Source: DTU064 sp045588245
GTDB lineage: Bacteria; Bacillota; Clostridia; Oscillospirales; CAG-272
Direction: 5' to 3'
Assembly (NCBI GenBank): GCA_045588245.1
Contig: JAZNDW010000037.1
Span: 1-34,400 of the forward strand
Length of the DNA: 34,400 bases
Positions 7,956 through 16,140 of the stretch are shown here, in pieces (the first letter of the stretch is position 1; each line of letters begins with the position of its first letter). A model generated the notes under the pieces. The model was not told the DNA's origin. It saw only the letters and a program-made list of their open reading frames with translations, and ran no database searches. The position numbers and the translations under genes are program-made.

Positions 7956-8393
7956 TCAGTCGTAAATATGCTCGTCATCGTGGGAATGAGAGCAGCCGCC
8001 TCCGCAAGCGGAGCAGTCACCGCCGCAGCTGTGCGGACGCTCGCCCGTGATGGCAAAGAGGATCTCGTCGTTGACGGACTTGATAAGCTCGTCAATGTCT
8101 GTCTTTGCTTCCACGAATTCCTTATAGATTTCGTTTTCCGTGATCTCAAAATAAAGAGTATTTACTCTGCCCTCAATCGCGCTGATAAGCTCGCGGTCTA
8201 CTTCCTTGTTTCCGTAAACCTTTGCCAAAGCCGTCTGCTGTGCGTTATATTCCGTGATAAGGCGGTTGATCTCTCCCGATTCGCGGAAAGCCTTATCAGC
8301 CTCTTCGTAGCGTGCGTAACGGCGGTCGGTCTTGATCGTTTCGCCGAGATGATGCGCCATTTCTATTATTATGTCTTCAAGTCTGTCTTCCAT
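7956..8393 (-). CDS. YlbF/YmcA (RicA/RicF) family protein with cysteine-rich tail
   Basis: Small helical protein of the YlbF/YmcA family. In Bacillus, RicA (YmcA) and RicF (YlbF) join RicT in an iron-sulfur complex that helps RNase Y process mRNA and affects competence, sporulation and biofilm formation. The start at 8393 is chosen because AAGGAG lies 9 bases upstream; an upstream ATG at 8438 would overlap miaB and has no such site. The 145-residue protein is mostly helical with a C-terminal metal-type tail: Cys123-x3-Cys127-x2-Cys130-x3-Cys134 followed by a His/Asp-rich end. The position directly after miaB and before mutS matches ymcA in B. subtilis, which makes a RicA-like role most likely. 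Confidence 0.8.
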   Translation of the reverse strand: MEDRLEDIIIEMAHHLGETIKTDRRYARYEEADKAFRESGEINRLITEYNAQQTALAKVYGNKEVDRELISAIEGRVNTLYFEITENEIYKEFVEAKTDIDELIKSVNDEILFAITGERPHSCGGDCSACGGGCSHSHDDEHIYD

Positions 8394-8424
8394 TTTTGTG
8401 TTCTCCTTATCGGTAATTATATAT

Positions 8425-9852
8425 TTATTTATCAACAACGGTGCCCGAAAGCCCGAATGTATCCGTATCCGTTACCCGTACGGTGACAAATTCGCCGCCC
8501 GGCACGGGTTTATCAAGTCTGATCAGCTTATTGCCGTCCGTGCGTCCCGTCGTGACGCCGCCCTCGCCGTCGTCGGAAAGAACGCGGAGCGTTTTTCCGA
8601 GCTCGGCTGCGTTTTTCTCTTCCGAGATCGCGTTCTGGAGCGCCACAAGGCGCGCAAAGCGTTCTTTTTTTACCGCTTCGGGTATCTGACAGTCCATTTC
8701 AGCCGCCGGAGTACCGACGCGCGGCGAATAAATGAACGCATATATCATGTCAAAGCGGACGCGGCGGAGCATATCAAGCGTTTTTTCGAAATCGTCCTCC
8801 GATTCACCCGGAAAACCGACGATGATATCGCTCGTTATCGCAACGTCGGGCATCGCATCGCGCAAAGATTCGACGATCGAATAATATCTTTTCGTATCGT
8901 ATCGTCTGTTCATGCGGCGGAGTATCTCATCCGAACCCGACTGCATCGGCAGATGGAAATGGCGTGCGATCTTTCCGTGTTTTGCCATAACGCCGATCAG
9001 TTCGGGAGTCGCATCCTTCGGATGGCTCGTCATAAAGCGCAGTCGGAAGTCGCCCGGTATGGCGGCGAGTCTGTCAAGTAGTGCCGCAAAGTCGACCCCG
9101 GAGGACAGATCGTGTCCGTAGGAATTGACATTCTGCCCGAGCAGCGTTATGTCGCGGCAGCCGTCTGCGGCAAGTGTTCTGACCTCGGCTTCGATATCCT
9201 CGGGCAAGCGCGAGCGCTCACGTCCTCTGACGTACGGGACGATACAGTACGAACAGAAATTATTGCATCCGTACATAACGCTGACCCATGCACGCGCACG
9301 GGAAGCGCGGCGGACGGGGACGTCCTCCGAAAAGTTCGTGTCGCGGAGCGAGTCGGCTACGACGGGGAAGCTTCTCTTTCCTCCGCCGATACGCTTTGCG
9401 ATCAGCTGAGGCACGAGGTACAGCTCCGTCGTGCAGAAGGAAAAATCGACGTACGGATAGCTTTTTTTAAGCGTGTCGGCGCGGTGCTGCTGGGAGACCA
9501 TACAGCCGCCGACACCGATTATCATGTCGGGATTTTTTGCTTTATGATGCTTGAGCTGACCGATGCACGAAAGTGCTTTTTTCTCGGCGTGCTCACGTAT
9601 AGCGCAGGTGTTCACCAAAACGAGATGTGCGCCATCGGGCGTGTCCGTGACGGTGTACCCCATCGCCTCCGCCATACCCGCAAGGCGTTCGCTGTCCGCT
9701 TCGTTTTGCTGACAGCCGAAAGTCATTATATACGCCGTCGGCGTATGTCCGTCCGCCGCTAGCAAGCGCGTATATTCGCTCACGCGTGCCATGGCTTTAC
9801 GCATGGCATCGTTTTTTTCGGGCGGTATGATATTGTTAATTCGCATCTCCAT
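8425..9852 (-). CDS. miaB: tRNA-2-methylthio-N6-dimethylallyladenosine synthase MiaB
   Basis: Radical SAM methylthiotransferase that converts i6A37 to ms2i6A37 in tRNAs reading UNN codons. Domains in order: N-terminal methylthiotransferase domain with auxiliary-cluster cysteines Cys47 (FGCQQN), Cys83 (NTCAIRE) and Cys117 (GGCM); radical SAM domain with Cys196-x3-Cys200-x2-Cys203; C-terminal TRAM RNA-binding domain from about residue 410. QQNEADSE and the total of 475 residues fit MiaB rather than MtaB or RimO. The start has only a weak ribosome binding site; the ATG two codons downstream is an alternative. The gene is the first of the minus-strand run and lies behind the perfect promoter at 9911-9939. 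Confidence 0.95.
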   Translation of the reverse strand: MEMRINNIIPPEKNDAMRKAMARVSEYTRLLAADGHTPTAYIMTFGCQQNEADSERLAGMAEAMGYTVTDTPDGAHLVLVNTCAIREHAEKKALSCIGQLKHHKAKNPDMIIGVGGCMVSQQHRADTLKKSYPYVDFSFCTTELYLVPQLIAKRIGGGKRSFPVVADSLRDTNFSEDVPVRRASRARAWVSVMYGCNNFCSYCIVPYVRGRERSRLPEDIEAEVRTLAADGCRDITLLGQNVNSYGHDLSSGVDFAALLDRLAAIPGDFRLRFMTSHPKDATPELIGVMAKHGKIARHFHLPMQSGSDEILRRMNRRYDTKRYYSIVESLRDAMPDVAITSDIIVGFPGESEDDFEKTLDMLRRVRFDMIYAFIYSPRVGTPAAEMDCQIPEAVKKERFARLVALQNAISEEKNAAELGKTLRVLSDDGEGGVTTGRTDGNKLIRLDKPVPGGEFVTVRVTDTDTFGLSGTVVDK

Positions 9853-9910
9853 CTTTAATATTTATCTCACAGATTTATTTTTATAATACTATTTTAACAC
9901 AGAATAATTA

Positions 9911-9939
9911 ATTATACTATAAAACGCGGTGAGTGTCAA
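9911..9939 (-). promoter_or_regulatory. Consensus sigma-A promoter of the miaB run
   Basis: On the minus strand TTGACA (9939-9934), a 17-base spacer and TATAAT (9916-9911) match the consensus exactly. It lies about 60 bases upstream of miaB and can drive miaB, the ricA/ymcA-like gene, mutS, mutL and tgt, which are closely spaced. Confidence 0.85.
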
Positions 9940-9995
9940 TCAACGACATCGCAAATAATCTCTATATATAGCACGCTGTGACGAAAAAATTTTTG

Positions 9996-10024
9996 TTGCT
10001 TATCGCTAAAATTCGTGCTATACT
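9996..10024 (+). promoter_or_regulatory. Promoter of the FGGY kinase gene
   Basis: TTGCTT (9996-10001), a 17-base spacer and TATACT (10019-10024), with TG one base before the -10 (extended -10). A leader of roughly 90 bases follows before the start codon. It is divergent from the miaB promoter. Confidence 0.7.
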
Positions 10025-10123
10025 TATATAAGAGTTCCGACGTCTGCGCGTGTGCGCCTCGCGGAACACGAAAGAAGTCATTATTTATAATACAAATTTA
10101 TGATTATTCGGAGGAATCAAAAG

Positions 10124-11725
10124 GTGGAGCATAACGAAATCAGAGAAGCCATAGTTAACGGACAGACCGTTATCGGCATTGAGCTCGGCTCAACGAGAAT
10201 CAAGTCCGTTCTTATCGGACGCGACTTTACCCCCATTGTTTCCGGTGCTCACGACTGGGAAAACAAACTTGAAAACGGCGTGTGGACATACAGCCTTGAG
10301 GACATCTGGGGCGGCGTACGCGACAGCTACGCAAAGCTTGCTGCTGCCGTTAAGGAAAAATTCGACGTTACGCTCACAAAGGTCGGCGCTATCGGATTTT
10401 CCGCAATGATGCACGGCTACCTCGTATTCGACGAGGCAGGCGAGCTTCTCGTTCCCTTCCGTACGTGGCGTAACACCATCACAGGCGAGGCTTCGAACGT
10501 TCTTTCCCGTGAATTTAAGTTCAACGTTCCGCAAAGATGGAGTATCTCTCACCTTTATCAGGCTATTCTGAACGGTGAATCCCACGTTCCCTCAATTAGA
10601 TACATAACCTCGCTTGCAGGATACATTCATTGGAAGCTGACAGGCGAATTTACGCTCGGTATCGGTGACGCTTCTGGTCTGTTCCCCATCGACCTTGACA
10701 CGAACAATTACGATGAAAAGCTCATCGAAGAGTTTGGCAAGCTTATTGCTCACAAAAATTACCCCTGGACGCTCAAGGATATTCTTCCGAAGGCTGTTTG
10801 TGCCGGCGAATACGCAGGCGTTCTCACCGCTGAGGGCGCAAAGCTTCTCGACCCGTCGGGCAACCTTGAAGCAGGTGTCCCGCTCGCACCGCCGGAAGGC
10901 GACGCAGGCACGGGTATGGTCGCAACTAACAGTGTTGCTCCCCGCACGGGTAACGTTTCCGCAGGTACGTCCATCTTCGCTATGATCGTGCTTGAAAAGG
11001 CTCTGCGCGATTATTATCCCGAGATCGACATCGTTACGACTCCCACAGGTAAGCTCGTCGCAATGGTACACTGCAACAACTGCACCTCCGACTTAAACGG
11101 TTGGGTTGAAATGTTTGCAGAGCTTCTCCGCGAAGCAGGTTGCGACATTCCGATGTGGAAGCTTTACGATATCTTCTACTTCAAGTCCGAAAAGGGCGAC
11201 AAGGATTGCGGCGGACTTATGTCCTACGGATACATTTCAGGCGAGCACGTTACGGGCGTTGACTCCGGCCGTCCGCTCTTCCTCCGTGCTTCCGACTGCA
11301 ACTTCAACCTCGCAAACTTCACACGCTCCATCATTTTCTCCACGATGGGCGCACTCAAGATCGGTCTTGACATTCTGCTTGAGCAGGAAAACGTTGAGAT
11401 CGACATGATCTACGGTCACGGCGGTCTGTTCAAGACCGAACGTGTAGGCCAGAGCTACCTTGCAGCCGCTATCAACTCTCCCGTTTCCGTTATGAAGACG
11501 GCAGGCGAAGGCGGTCCTTGGGGTATGGCACTTCTCTCCTCCTACCTTGTTAACAAGGAAGAAGGCGAAACACTCGAAGCGTTCCTTTCCAACAAGGTAT
11601 TCTGCGGCGAAACGGGCACAACCATCGAACCCGATCCTGCGGACGTTGAGGGCTTCCGTTCCTACATCAAGACTTACCGTGACTGCCTCGCAGTTGAACA
11701 CGCTGCGGCTGACTCCATCGGCTGA
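10124..11725 (+). CDS. FGGY-family carbohydrate kinase
   Basis: Cytoplasmic sugar kinase that should phosphorylate a pentose, pentulose or related polyol with ATP. Motifs: N-terminal phosphate-binding loop IELGSTRIKSV, the central GDASGLFPID segment carrying the likely catalytic Asp, the adenosine-side GNVSAGTS segment, and the C-terminal GHGG and TAGEGGPWGMAL region typical of the second actin-like domain. A GTG at 10124 is chosen because GGAGG lies 9 bases upstream; the in-frame ATG at 10100 sits before that site. This gives 534 codons including the stop, normal for the family. The exact substrate is not readable; from memory the closest relatives are often next to pentose-phosphate epimerases, but none is here. 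The gene is monocistronic with its own promoter and terminator. Two GH43 enzymes elsewhere in the window could release pentoses. Confidence 0.88.
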   Translation: MEHNEIREAIVNGQTVIGIELGSTRIKSVLIGRDFTPIVSGAHDWENKLENGVWTYSLEDIWGGVRDSYAKLAAAVKEKFDVTLTKVGAIGFSAMMHGYLVFDEAGELLVPFRTWRNTITGEASNVLSREFKFNVPQRWSISHLYQAILNGESHVPSIRYITSLAGYIHWKLTGEFTLGIGDASGLFPIDLDTNNYDEKLIEEFGKLIAHKNYPWTLKDILPKAVCAGEYAGVLTAEGAKLLDPSGNLEAGVPLAPPEGDAGTGMVATNSVAPRTGNVSAGTSIFAMIVLEKALRDYYPEIDIVTTPTGKLVAMVHCNNCTSDLNGWVEMFAELLREAGCDIPMWKLYDIFYFKSEKGDKDCGGLMSYGYISGEHVTGVDSGRPLFLRASDCNFNLANFTRSIIFSTMGALKIGLDILLEQENVEIDMIYGHGGLFKTERVGQSYLAAAINSPVSVMKTAGEGGPWGMALLSSYLVNKEEGETLEAFLSNKVFCGETGTTIEPDPADVEGFRSYIKTYRDCLAVEHAAADSIG

Positions 11726-11745
11726 TAACATTTACGGCAAATATA

Positions 11746-11777
11746 AAAACGGCGCACACCAAAGTGCGCCGTTTTTT
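11746..11777 (+). terminator. Terminator of the FGGY kinase gene
   Basis: A hairpin with 12-bp arms (AAAACGGCGCAC and its complement, 6-base loop) ends in six T residues, about 20 bases after the kinase stop codon. Confidence 0.85.
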
Positions 11778-11809
11778 GCGTCAATGTTATGGAAATGTCA
11801 CCGTGTTTG

Positions 11810-11818
11810 TGTTATACT
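11810..11818 (+). promoter_or_regulatory. Extended -10 promoter of the 5'-nucleotidase gene
   Basis: TGTTATACT is an extended -10 element 45 bases before the start codon. No good -35 hexamer is visible at 16-18 bases upstream, so the call rests on the -10 alone. Confidence 0.45.
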
Positions 11819-11862
11819 GTCAGTAACGTTTAATAAAAACATCGTGATAAGGAAACTATCTT

Positions 11863-13746
11863 ATGACAAAAAAAGGACTCACCGTCATTTTGTGCTCGCT
11901 TTTTCTGGTGGCGGCAACCATCGTTTGCGTCTTTGCCGCCGACACCGGTAAAGATGTCACCGTGCTGTTCACGCACGATCTGCACTCGCATTTGCTTCCC
12001 TCTGCCGATGAGGACGGAGGCGAATACGGCGGATACGCACGTCTTATGACCGTCATAAAGGAGCAAAAAGCCGAATATCCCGACGCCATTCTCGTTGACG
12101 GCGGTGACTTTTCCATGGGCTCGCTATTTCAGACGGCGTTTCCGACGTCTGCGATAGAACTGCGTATGATGGGTACTATGGGATATGACGCTACGACCTT
12201 TGGTAACCACGAATACGATTATCTCCAGTCGGGGCTCATATCAATGCTGAATGCCGCCGTTAACAGCGGCGACGCTTTGCCAAAGCTCCTTGAAGCCAAC
12301 TATTTGCCACCCGATAAAGGTGAGGACGGATACAACGCCGACATGCACGCAGCGCTCGACAACTACGGCGTCGAAGATTACATGATTCTTGAGCGCGGCG
12401 GCGTTTATTACGTCATCTTCGGAATTTTCGGCTATGACTCCGACGATTGCGCGCCCAATTCGGGAATGATCCTCCACGATCCGATAAAAACCGCACCGCA
12501 CGTCGTTGACAAGGCGACCGCATACTGCGTTGACACGTACGGTGTTGAGCCCGTCGTCGTCTGTCTTTCTCACAGCGGAACCGAGGACGGCAAAGGCGAG
12601 GACTACGAGCTTGCGATGAACACGGACGGAATTCACATAATCGTTTCAGGTCACACCCACACGACACTTCACGAGCCCATAGAGGCAAACGGCACCTACA
12701 TCGTTTCCGCCGGCGAATACGGCAAATATCTCGGTGTTGTTCGTCTAAATTATAAGACCGACGGCACAGTCACGCTGAAGGATTACGAGCTGATCCCGAT
12801 CGACGAAAACGTAGCGGAAGACCCTGCCACAGCAGAGCTTGTTGAAAGCTTCAAAATGAACGTTACGGAAGAATATCTTTCAAAATACGGCTTGACATTT
12901 GACGAAGTGCTCGTCAATAACAGCTATAAGTTCGACACCGTCGATGAGATTTATGCAACACAGCATGAGTCAACGCTTTGCAACGTCTTCTCCGACGCAT
13001 ACAAGTGGGCAGTTGAGCGCGCAACGGGCGAGCCCGTTGACGCGGCACTTACCGCGGCAGGCGTTATCCGAGAAAGTCTGCCCGTCGGCAACGTGACAGT
13101 ATCCGACGTGTTCAACGCCGCCTCTCTCGGAGTGGGCACGGAGGGCGAGCTAGTCGCTGTATACGTCACGGGAAGCGATCTGAAAAACGCGCTTGAGGTA
13201 GACGCATCCGTTCAGCCGCTTATGAGCTCGGCTCAGCTCTTTTTCTCGGGCGTTGAGTATTCTTTCAACACGAACCGCATGATCTTCAATAAGGTTGACT
13301 ATGCCCGTCTTCGCCGTGCCGACGGCACGCTTGATACGATCGAGGACGATAAGCTCTACCGCATCGTTACGGGTATGTACGCAGGACAGATGCTCGGCGC
13401 CGTTGAGGAAACCTCGATGGGGCTTCTGACGATCACACCGCGTGACCGCAACGGCAATCCGATCGGTGTTGATGAGCTATACGATTACGTTGTTTGCGAT
13501 GAAAACGGCACTCCCGTCAAGGAATGGTACGCAATCGCCTCCTATCTGCAGGCGATGGGCGGAGAGATGGACGAAAAATACGCATCTGTTGACGGACGCA
13601 AGGTCGTATATTCGAGCATAAATCCCGTAAAGCTTCTTTCAGGTGCCAATAAATTCACCGTAATCGTGCTTATCGCCGTCAACGCCGTCATCGTCGGTGC
13701 GGCGCTGATCGTTTGGCGCACCGTCAAAAAGAAAAAGAACAAATAA
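11863..13746 (+). CDS. Membrane-anchored 5'-nucleotidase/metallophosphatase (UshA-like)
   Basis: Secreted two-metal phosphoesterase that probably removes phosphate from extracellular nucleotides or related compounds. Residues 1-25 form a signal peptide ending near VFA-AD. The metallophosphatase domain has Asp39-x-His41, Asp82 (GGDF), Asn115-His116 (GNHE), His237 (SHSG) and His264-x-His266 (GHTH). The 5'-nucleotidase C-terminal domain spans roughly 320-570, with an Asn (ALTAAGVIR region) where substrates stack. A single hydrophobic segment near 600-620, followed by a KKKKNK tail, anchors the protein in the membrane. AAGGAA precedes the ATG. The length of 627 residues is normal. It likely heads a two-gene unit with the radical SAM gene 25 bases downstream. 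Confidence 0.88.
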   Translation: MTKKGLTVILCSLFLVAATIVCVFAADTGKDVTVLFTHDLHSHLLPSADEDGGEYGGYARLMTVIKEQKAEYPDAILVDGGDFSMGSLFQTAFPTSAIELRMMGTMGYDATTFGNHEYDYLQSGLISMLNAAVNSGDALPKLLEANYLPPDKGEDGYNADMHAALDNYGVEDYMILERGGVYYVIFGIFGYDSDDCAPNSGMILHDPIKTAPHVVDKATAYCVDTYGVEPVVVCLSHSGTEDGKGEDYELAMNTDGIHIIVSGHTHTTLHEPIEANGTYIVSAGEYGKYLGVVRLNYKTDGTVTLKDYELIPIDENVAEDPATAELVESFKMNVTEEYLSKYGLTFDEVLVNNSYKFDTVDEIYATQHESTLCNVFSDAYKWAVERATGEPVDAALTAAGVIRESLPVGNVTVSDVFNAASLGVGTEGELVAVYVTGSDLKNALEVDASVQPLMSSAQLFFSGVEYSFNTNRMIFNKVDYARLRRADGTLDTIEDDKLYRIVTGMYAGQMLGAVEETSMGLLTITPRDRNGNPIGVDELYDYVVCDENGTPVKEWYAIASYLQAMGGEMDEKYASVDGRKVVYSSINPVKLLSGANKFTVIVLIAVNAVIVGAALIVWRTVKKKKNK

Positions 13747-13771
13747 TTCAGTAAGAAAGTGAGTGGCTGCC

Positions 13772-14602
13772 GTGTATTCAAAAGTATACGTCGAGATCAC
13801 AAATATCTGCAATAAAAACTGCTCGTTTTGCCCCGGCACTCTTCGCCAACCGAAAAAAATGTCGCGTGATGAGTTTGACACCGTTCTTTCAAAGCTCCGC
13901 GGACTGACCGAATACGTTTACTATCACCTTATGGGTGAGCCGCTCACGCATCCCGATCTGCCCGACTTCATCCGCCGCGCATCGGCGGAGGGCTTCAAGT
14001 CCATCATCACCACGAACGGCACGCTTCTCTCCCGTCGGGGGGATGATCTGATCGATGCAGGAGTATATAAAGTGAACATATCCGTTCACAGCTTTGAGGA
14101 CGGAACGGTGGAGGAATATCTCCGCTACATAAACGATTGCCTCGATTTTGCCGACGCGGCAAGCGAGGCGGGTGTGATCGTTATTTTGCGGCTGTGGAAC
14201 CGCGGGTATGACGAAGGACGCAACATCGACACGCTTGACATTATCCGCCGCCGATTTGGCGGCGAATGGCGGCAGTCGGCACGCGGTCCGCGTATCCGTC
14301 CTCGTCTTCATTTGGAATACGGTGACCGTTTCGATTGGCCCGATCTTTCCGCGCCCGACATGGGGGATAACGTCTACTGCTACGCATTGAAGGACCATTT
14401 CGCCATCCTATGCGACGGGAGCATCGTCCCCTGCTGTCTTGACCGCGAGGGCGTGATAACGCTCGGAAACGTATTCACTGACGACATAGCCGAGGTTTTG
14501 AGCTCGCCGCGTGCCGCCGCTATGGCTGAAGGCTTTCGCCGCCGTCGCGCCCCCGAGGAGCTGTGCCGCCGTTGCGGCTACGCAAGAAGATTTTCCGTTT
14601 GA
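13772..14602 (+). CDS. Radical SAM/SPASM domain protein of unknown substrate
   Basis: Predicted iron-sulfur enzyme that generates a 5'-deoxyadenosyl radical. The radical SAM cluster motif is Cys13-x3-Cys17-x2-Cys20 (CNKNCSFC), followed by GEP at 55-57 for SAM binding. A C-terminal SPASM-type cysteine set (Cys203, Cys214, Cys221, Cys222, Cys265, Cys268) should hold auxiliary clusters. At 276 residues it is short for the class. The GTG at 13772 gives the usual MYSKVYVEITN start; a GTG three codons upstream is possible. No precursor peptide is apparent next to it, so it may modify a protein, act in cofactor synthesis or serve another role. It follows the 5'-nucleotidase gene closely and converges on the pilin genes across a shared terminator. 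Confidence 0.8.
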   Translation: MYSKVYVEITNICNKNCSFCPGTLRQPKKMSRDEFDTVLSKLRGLTEYVYYHLMGEPLTHPDLPDFIRRASAEGFKSIITTNGTLLSRRGDDLIDAGVYKVNISVHSFEDGTVEEYLRYINDCLDFADAASEAGVIVILRLWNRGYDEGRNIDTLDIIRRRFGGEWRQSARGPRIRPRLHLEYGDRFDWPDLSAPDMGDNVYCYALKDHFAILCDGSIVPCCLDREGVITLGNVFTDDIAEVLSSPRAAAMAEGFRRRRAPEELCRRCGYARRFSV

Positions 14603-14621
14603 TCAGTTTTTGTACATAGAC

Positions 14622-14662
14622 AAAAAGCCATACGCAAAACGGTTTGCGTATGGCTTTTTATA
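14622..14662. terminator. Bidirectional terminator between radical SAM and pilin genes
   Basis: A perfect 17-bp stem (AAAAAGCCATACGCAAA and complement, 4-base loop) has A-rich and T-rich flanks on both sides, so it can end transcripts of the plus-strand radical SAM gene and the minus-strand pilin operon. Confidence 0.85.
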
Positions 14663-14666
14663 TCGT

Positions 14667-15056
14667 TTATTCGTATGTCCATTTTATAACGGTGCAGATG
14701 TCCCCGTCGCGCCGCAGCACGACCGTGAGCAGGATTTCTTCGTCCTCTTCGACAGTCAACGTCACAATGAAGTCACCGTTATTTTCTTTTTCGCTGACGA
14801 AGACGTCATATTCGGTGACAGTGTCGCAAAATGCCGTAAGGTCTTCATTATTTGTGACGGCGACGATAAACCGTTCCGCAATACCGTCAAGTTCCACCCG
14901 CTTTGTCAGTTCGTCCGCAGCACTTGTTTGACATTTGTGCAACACCAAAGACACGCTGACAAGCGCCGCCGAAAGCATCGAAAAAAGCAACAAGAGGACT
15001 ATCGCCATCTCTATCGCGGCGCCGCGGCGACGTCGAATTTTTTCTATATAAATCAA
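14667..15056 (-). CDS. TadE-like/minor pilin-like membrane protein
   Basis: A 129-residue protein with a basic N-terminus (RRRR), GAAIEMA and a single hydrophobic helix (about 12-40), followed by an extracytoplasmic domain of beta character with two cysteines (Cys82, Cys116 region). The R-G-x-x-x-E-x-A start of the helix resembles TadE-like and type IV minor pilins. It overlaps the preceding gene by four bases, so it is the third gene of a tight pilin operon. Its role as a minor pilin or assembly initiator is inferred from context. Confidence 0.65.
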   Translation of the reverse strand: MIYIEKIRRRRGAAIEMAIVLLLLFSMLSAALVSVSLVLHKCQTSAADELTKRVELDGIAERFIVAVTNNEDLTAFCDTVTEYDVFVSEKENNGDFIVTLTVEEDEEILLTVVLRRDGDICTVIKWTYE

Positions 15057-15463
15057 GGCAATTCTCCTCTTTTACAGCTTATTGAATACACCTCTGCGCC
15101 ATCGTCGTAAACGGCGGAAAAGCATAGCTCACCGCTATCATAGTCAACACTTACGTTGACGGTGAATCTGTCTATTGAAAGGACATATTCTCTGGGCGAC
15201 AAACGGCGATACCTGCCGTCCGTTACCGACAAAACACTGTAACATTCGTCTTCGTCATTTGCATAACAGAAGCATTCGACAGCGTTTTCAGCCATATTCA
15301 CCGCCTGCATCGTATCGATCGCCTCGTTTTTCACGCGCAAGGACGATACTATCAGCGACAGCGTTGCTACGCTGACGAGCGTTACCACGGCTAGAGCCAC
15401 CGCAACCTCGACAAGCGATATTCCGCGCCCTACACCTATAAGCTTCCGTTTCGGCACGTTCAC
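15053..15463 (-). CDS. Type IV pilin-like protein
   Basis: A 136-residue protein with a class III signal: basic leader ending in GVGRG, then ISLVEVAVALAVV with the conserved Glu at mature position 5. A prepilin peptidase would cut after the Gly at residue 14 and leave the helix for assembly into a filament. The C-terminal part is short and has several cysteines (two near 90, one in ISCKRGE). It overlaps both neighbouring pilin genes by four bases, a sign of translational coupling. The processing enzyme is likely the divergent prepilin peptidase gene at 17026. Confidence 0.78.
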   Translation of the reverse strand: MNVPKRKLIGVGRGISLVEVAVALAVVTLVSVATLSLIVSSLRVKNEAIDTMQAVNMAENAVECFCYANDEDECYSVLSVTDGRYRRLSPREYVLSIDRFTVNVSVDYDSGELCFSAVYDDGAEVYSISCKRGELP

Positions 15464-15969
15464 ACCTCCCCGTCAGCAGTAACGGTGTACTGCTCTCCTG
15501 CACGCGGATAGACCGTAAAAACAAAAACGTCATCACCCGAAGGATCGCAAACAACAGAACAAATATAGATCTCCCCGCTGGAATTCCGCATCACGGAAAA
15601 TTCGATCCCCGATATAGCGCTGACGGCATACGATACCGTGTTTCCGTGCAGATACGTTCCCGACAAGGTGCCGTCGGCAAATCCGAAAGTATACGTTTCG
15701 CCGTCAACGACGGCGCATACGAAAGAGGTGTCGGGGGCAACCGTGATCTCGGCTCCCGCCTCCGTCATGGACGTCAGCCACGCCTCGGAAACGGTTTCTG
15801 TAAGCTCAAGCTCCTTGACGGTGCGTAGCTCGGCTCCGCTGTCACCGAGCCTGCCGCTAACGGCAACGACGATAGAAATCACTATCACGGAAACTACCGC
15901 CGTTATCGCAAGAACGACGGACAATTCCGTCAACACCATCCCACCGCGGCGATCCGTCGGCGATTTCAT
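15460..15969 (-). CDS. Type IV pilin-like protein, first gene of the pilin operon
   Basis: A 169-residue protein. The class III signal sequence has the leader MKSPTDRRGG followed by MVLTELSVVLAIT, with Glu at position 5 of the mature part, so cleavage after Gly10 is predicted. A helix of about 25 residues leads into a beta-rich domain carrying two cysteines near the C-terminus (CAVV and CSVVC). It is the first gene behind a perfect consensus promoter at 16016-16044. Whether it is a major or minor pilin cannot be told; three different small pilins suggest a short pseudopilus rather than a long fibre. Confidence 0.78.
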   Translation of the reverse strand: MKSPTDRRGGMVLTELSVVLAITAVVSVIVISIVVAVSGRLGDSGAELRTVKELELTETVSEAWLTSMTEAGAEITVAPDTSFVCAVVDGETYTFGFADGTLSGTYLHGNTVSYAVSAISGIEFSVMRNSSGEIYICSVVCDPSGDDVFVFTVYPRAGEQYTVTADGEV

Positions 15970-16015
15970 AACATCCCTCCCATCAGCACCGTATTACAAT
16001 AACAGTTATGTAATT

Positions 16016-16044
16016 ATTATAATTTAATTGAGTATCCGTGTCAA
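16016..16044 (-). promoter_or_regulatory. Perfect consensus promoter of the pilin operon
   Basis: On the minus strand TTGACA (16044-16039), 17 bases and TATAAT (16021-16016) match sigma-A consensus exactly. It lies 46 bases before the first pilin gene and back to back with the pilM-like promoter. Confidence 0.85.
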
Positions 16045-16072
16045 CGCCGCACAAAAAAAGAAGAACTCCGCA

Positions 16073-16101
16073 TTGACACCCGACGAGCTTCATAATATAA
16101 T
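16073..16101 (+). promoter_or_regulatory. Perfect consensus promoter of the pilM-like operon
   Basis: TTGACA (16073-16078), 17 bases and TATAAT (16096-16101) match consensus exactly, 40 bases before the pilM-like start. Its -35 lies 28 bases from the -35 of the opposite promoter. Confidence 0.87.
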
Positions 16102-16140
16102 ATTTTCATATATATTCCTAACGAAAGGAGCCGCGTCCGT

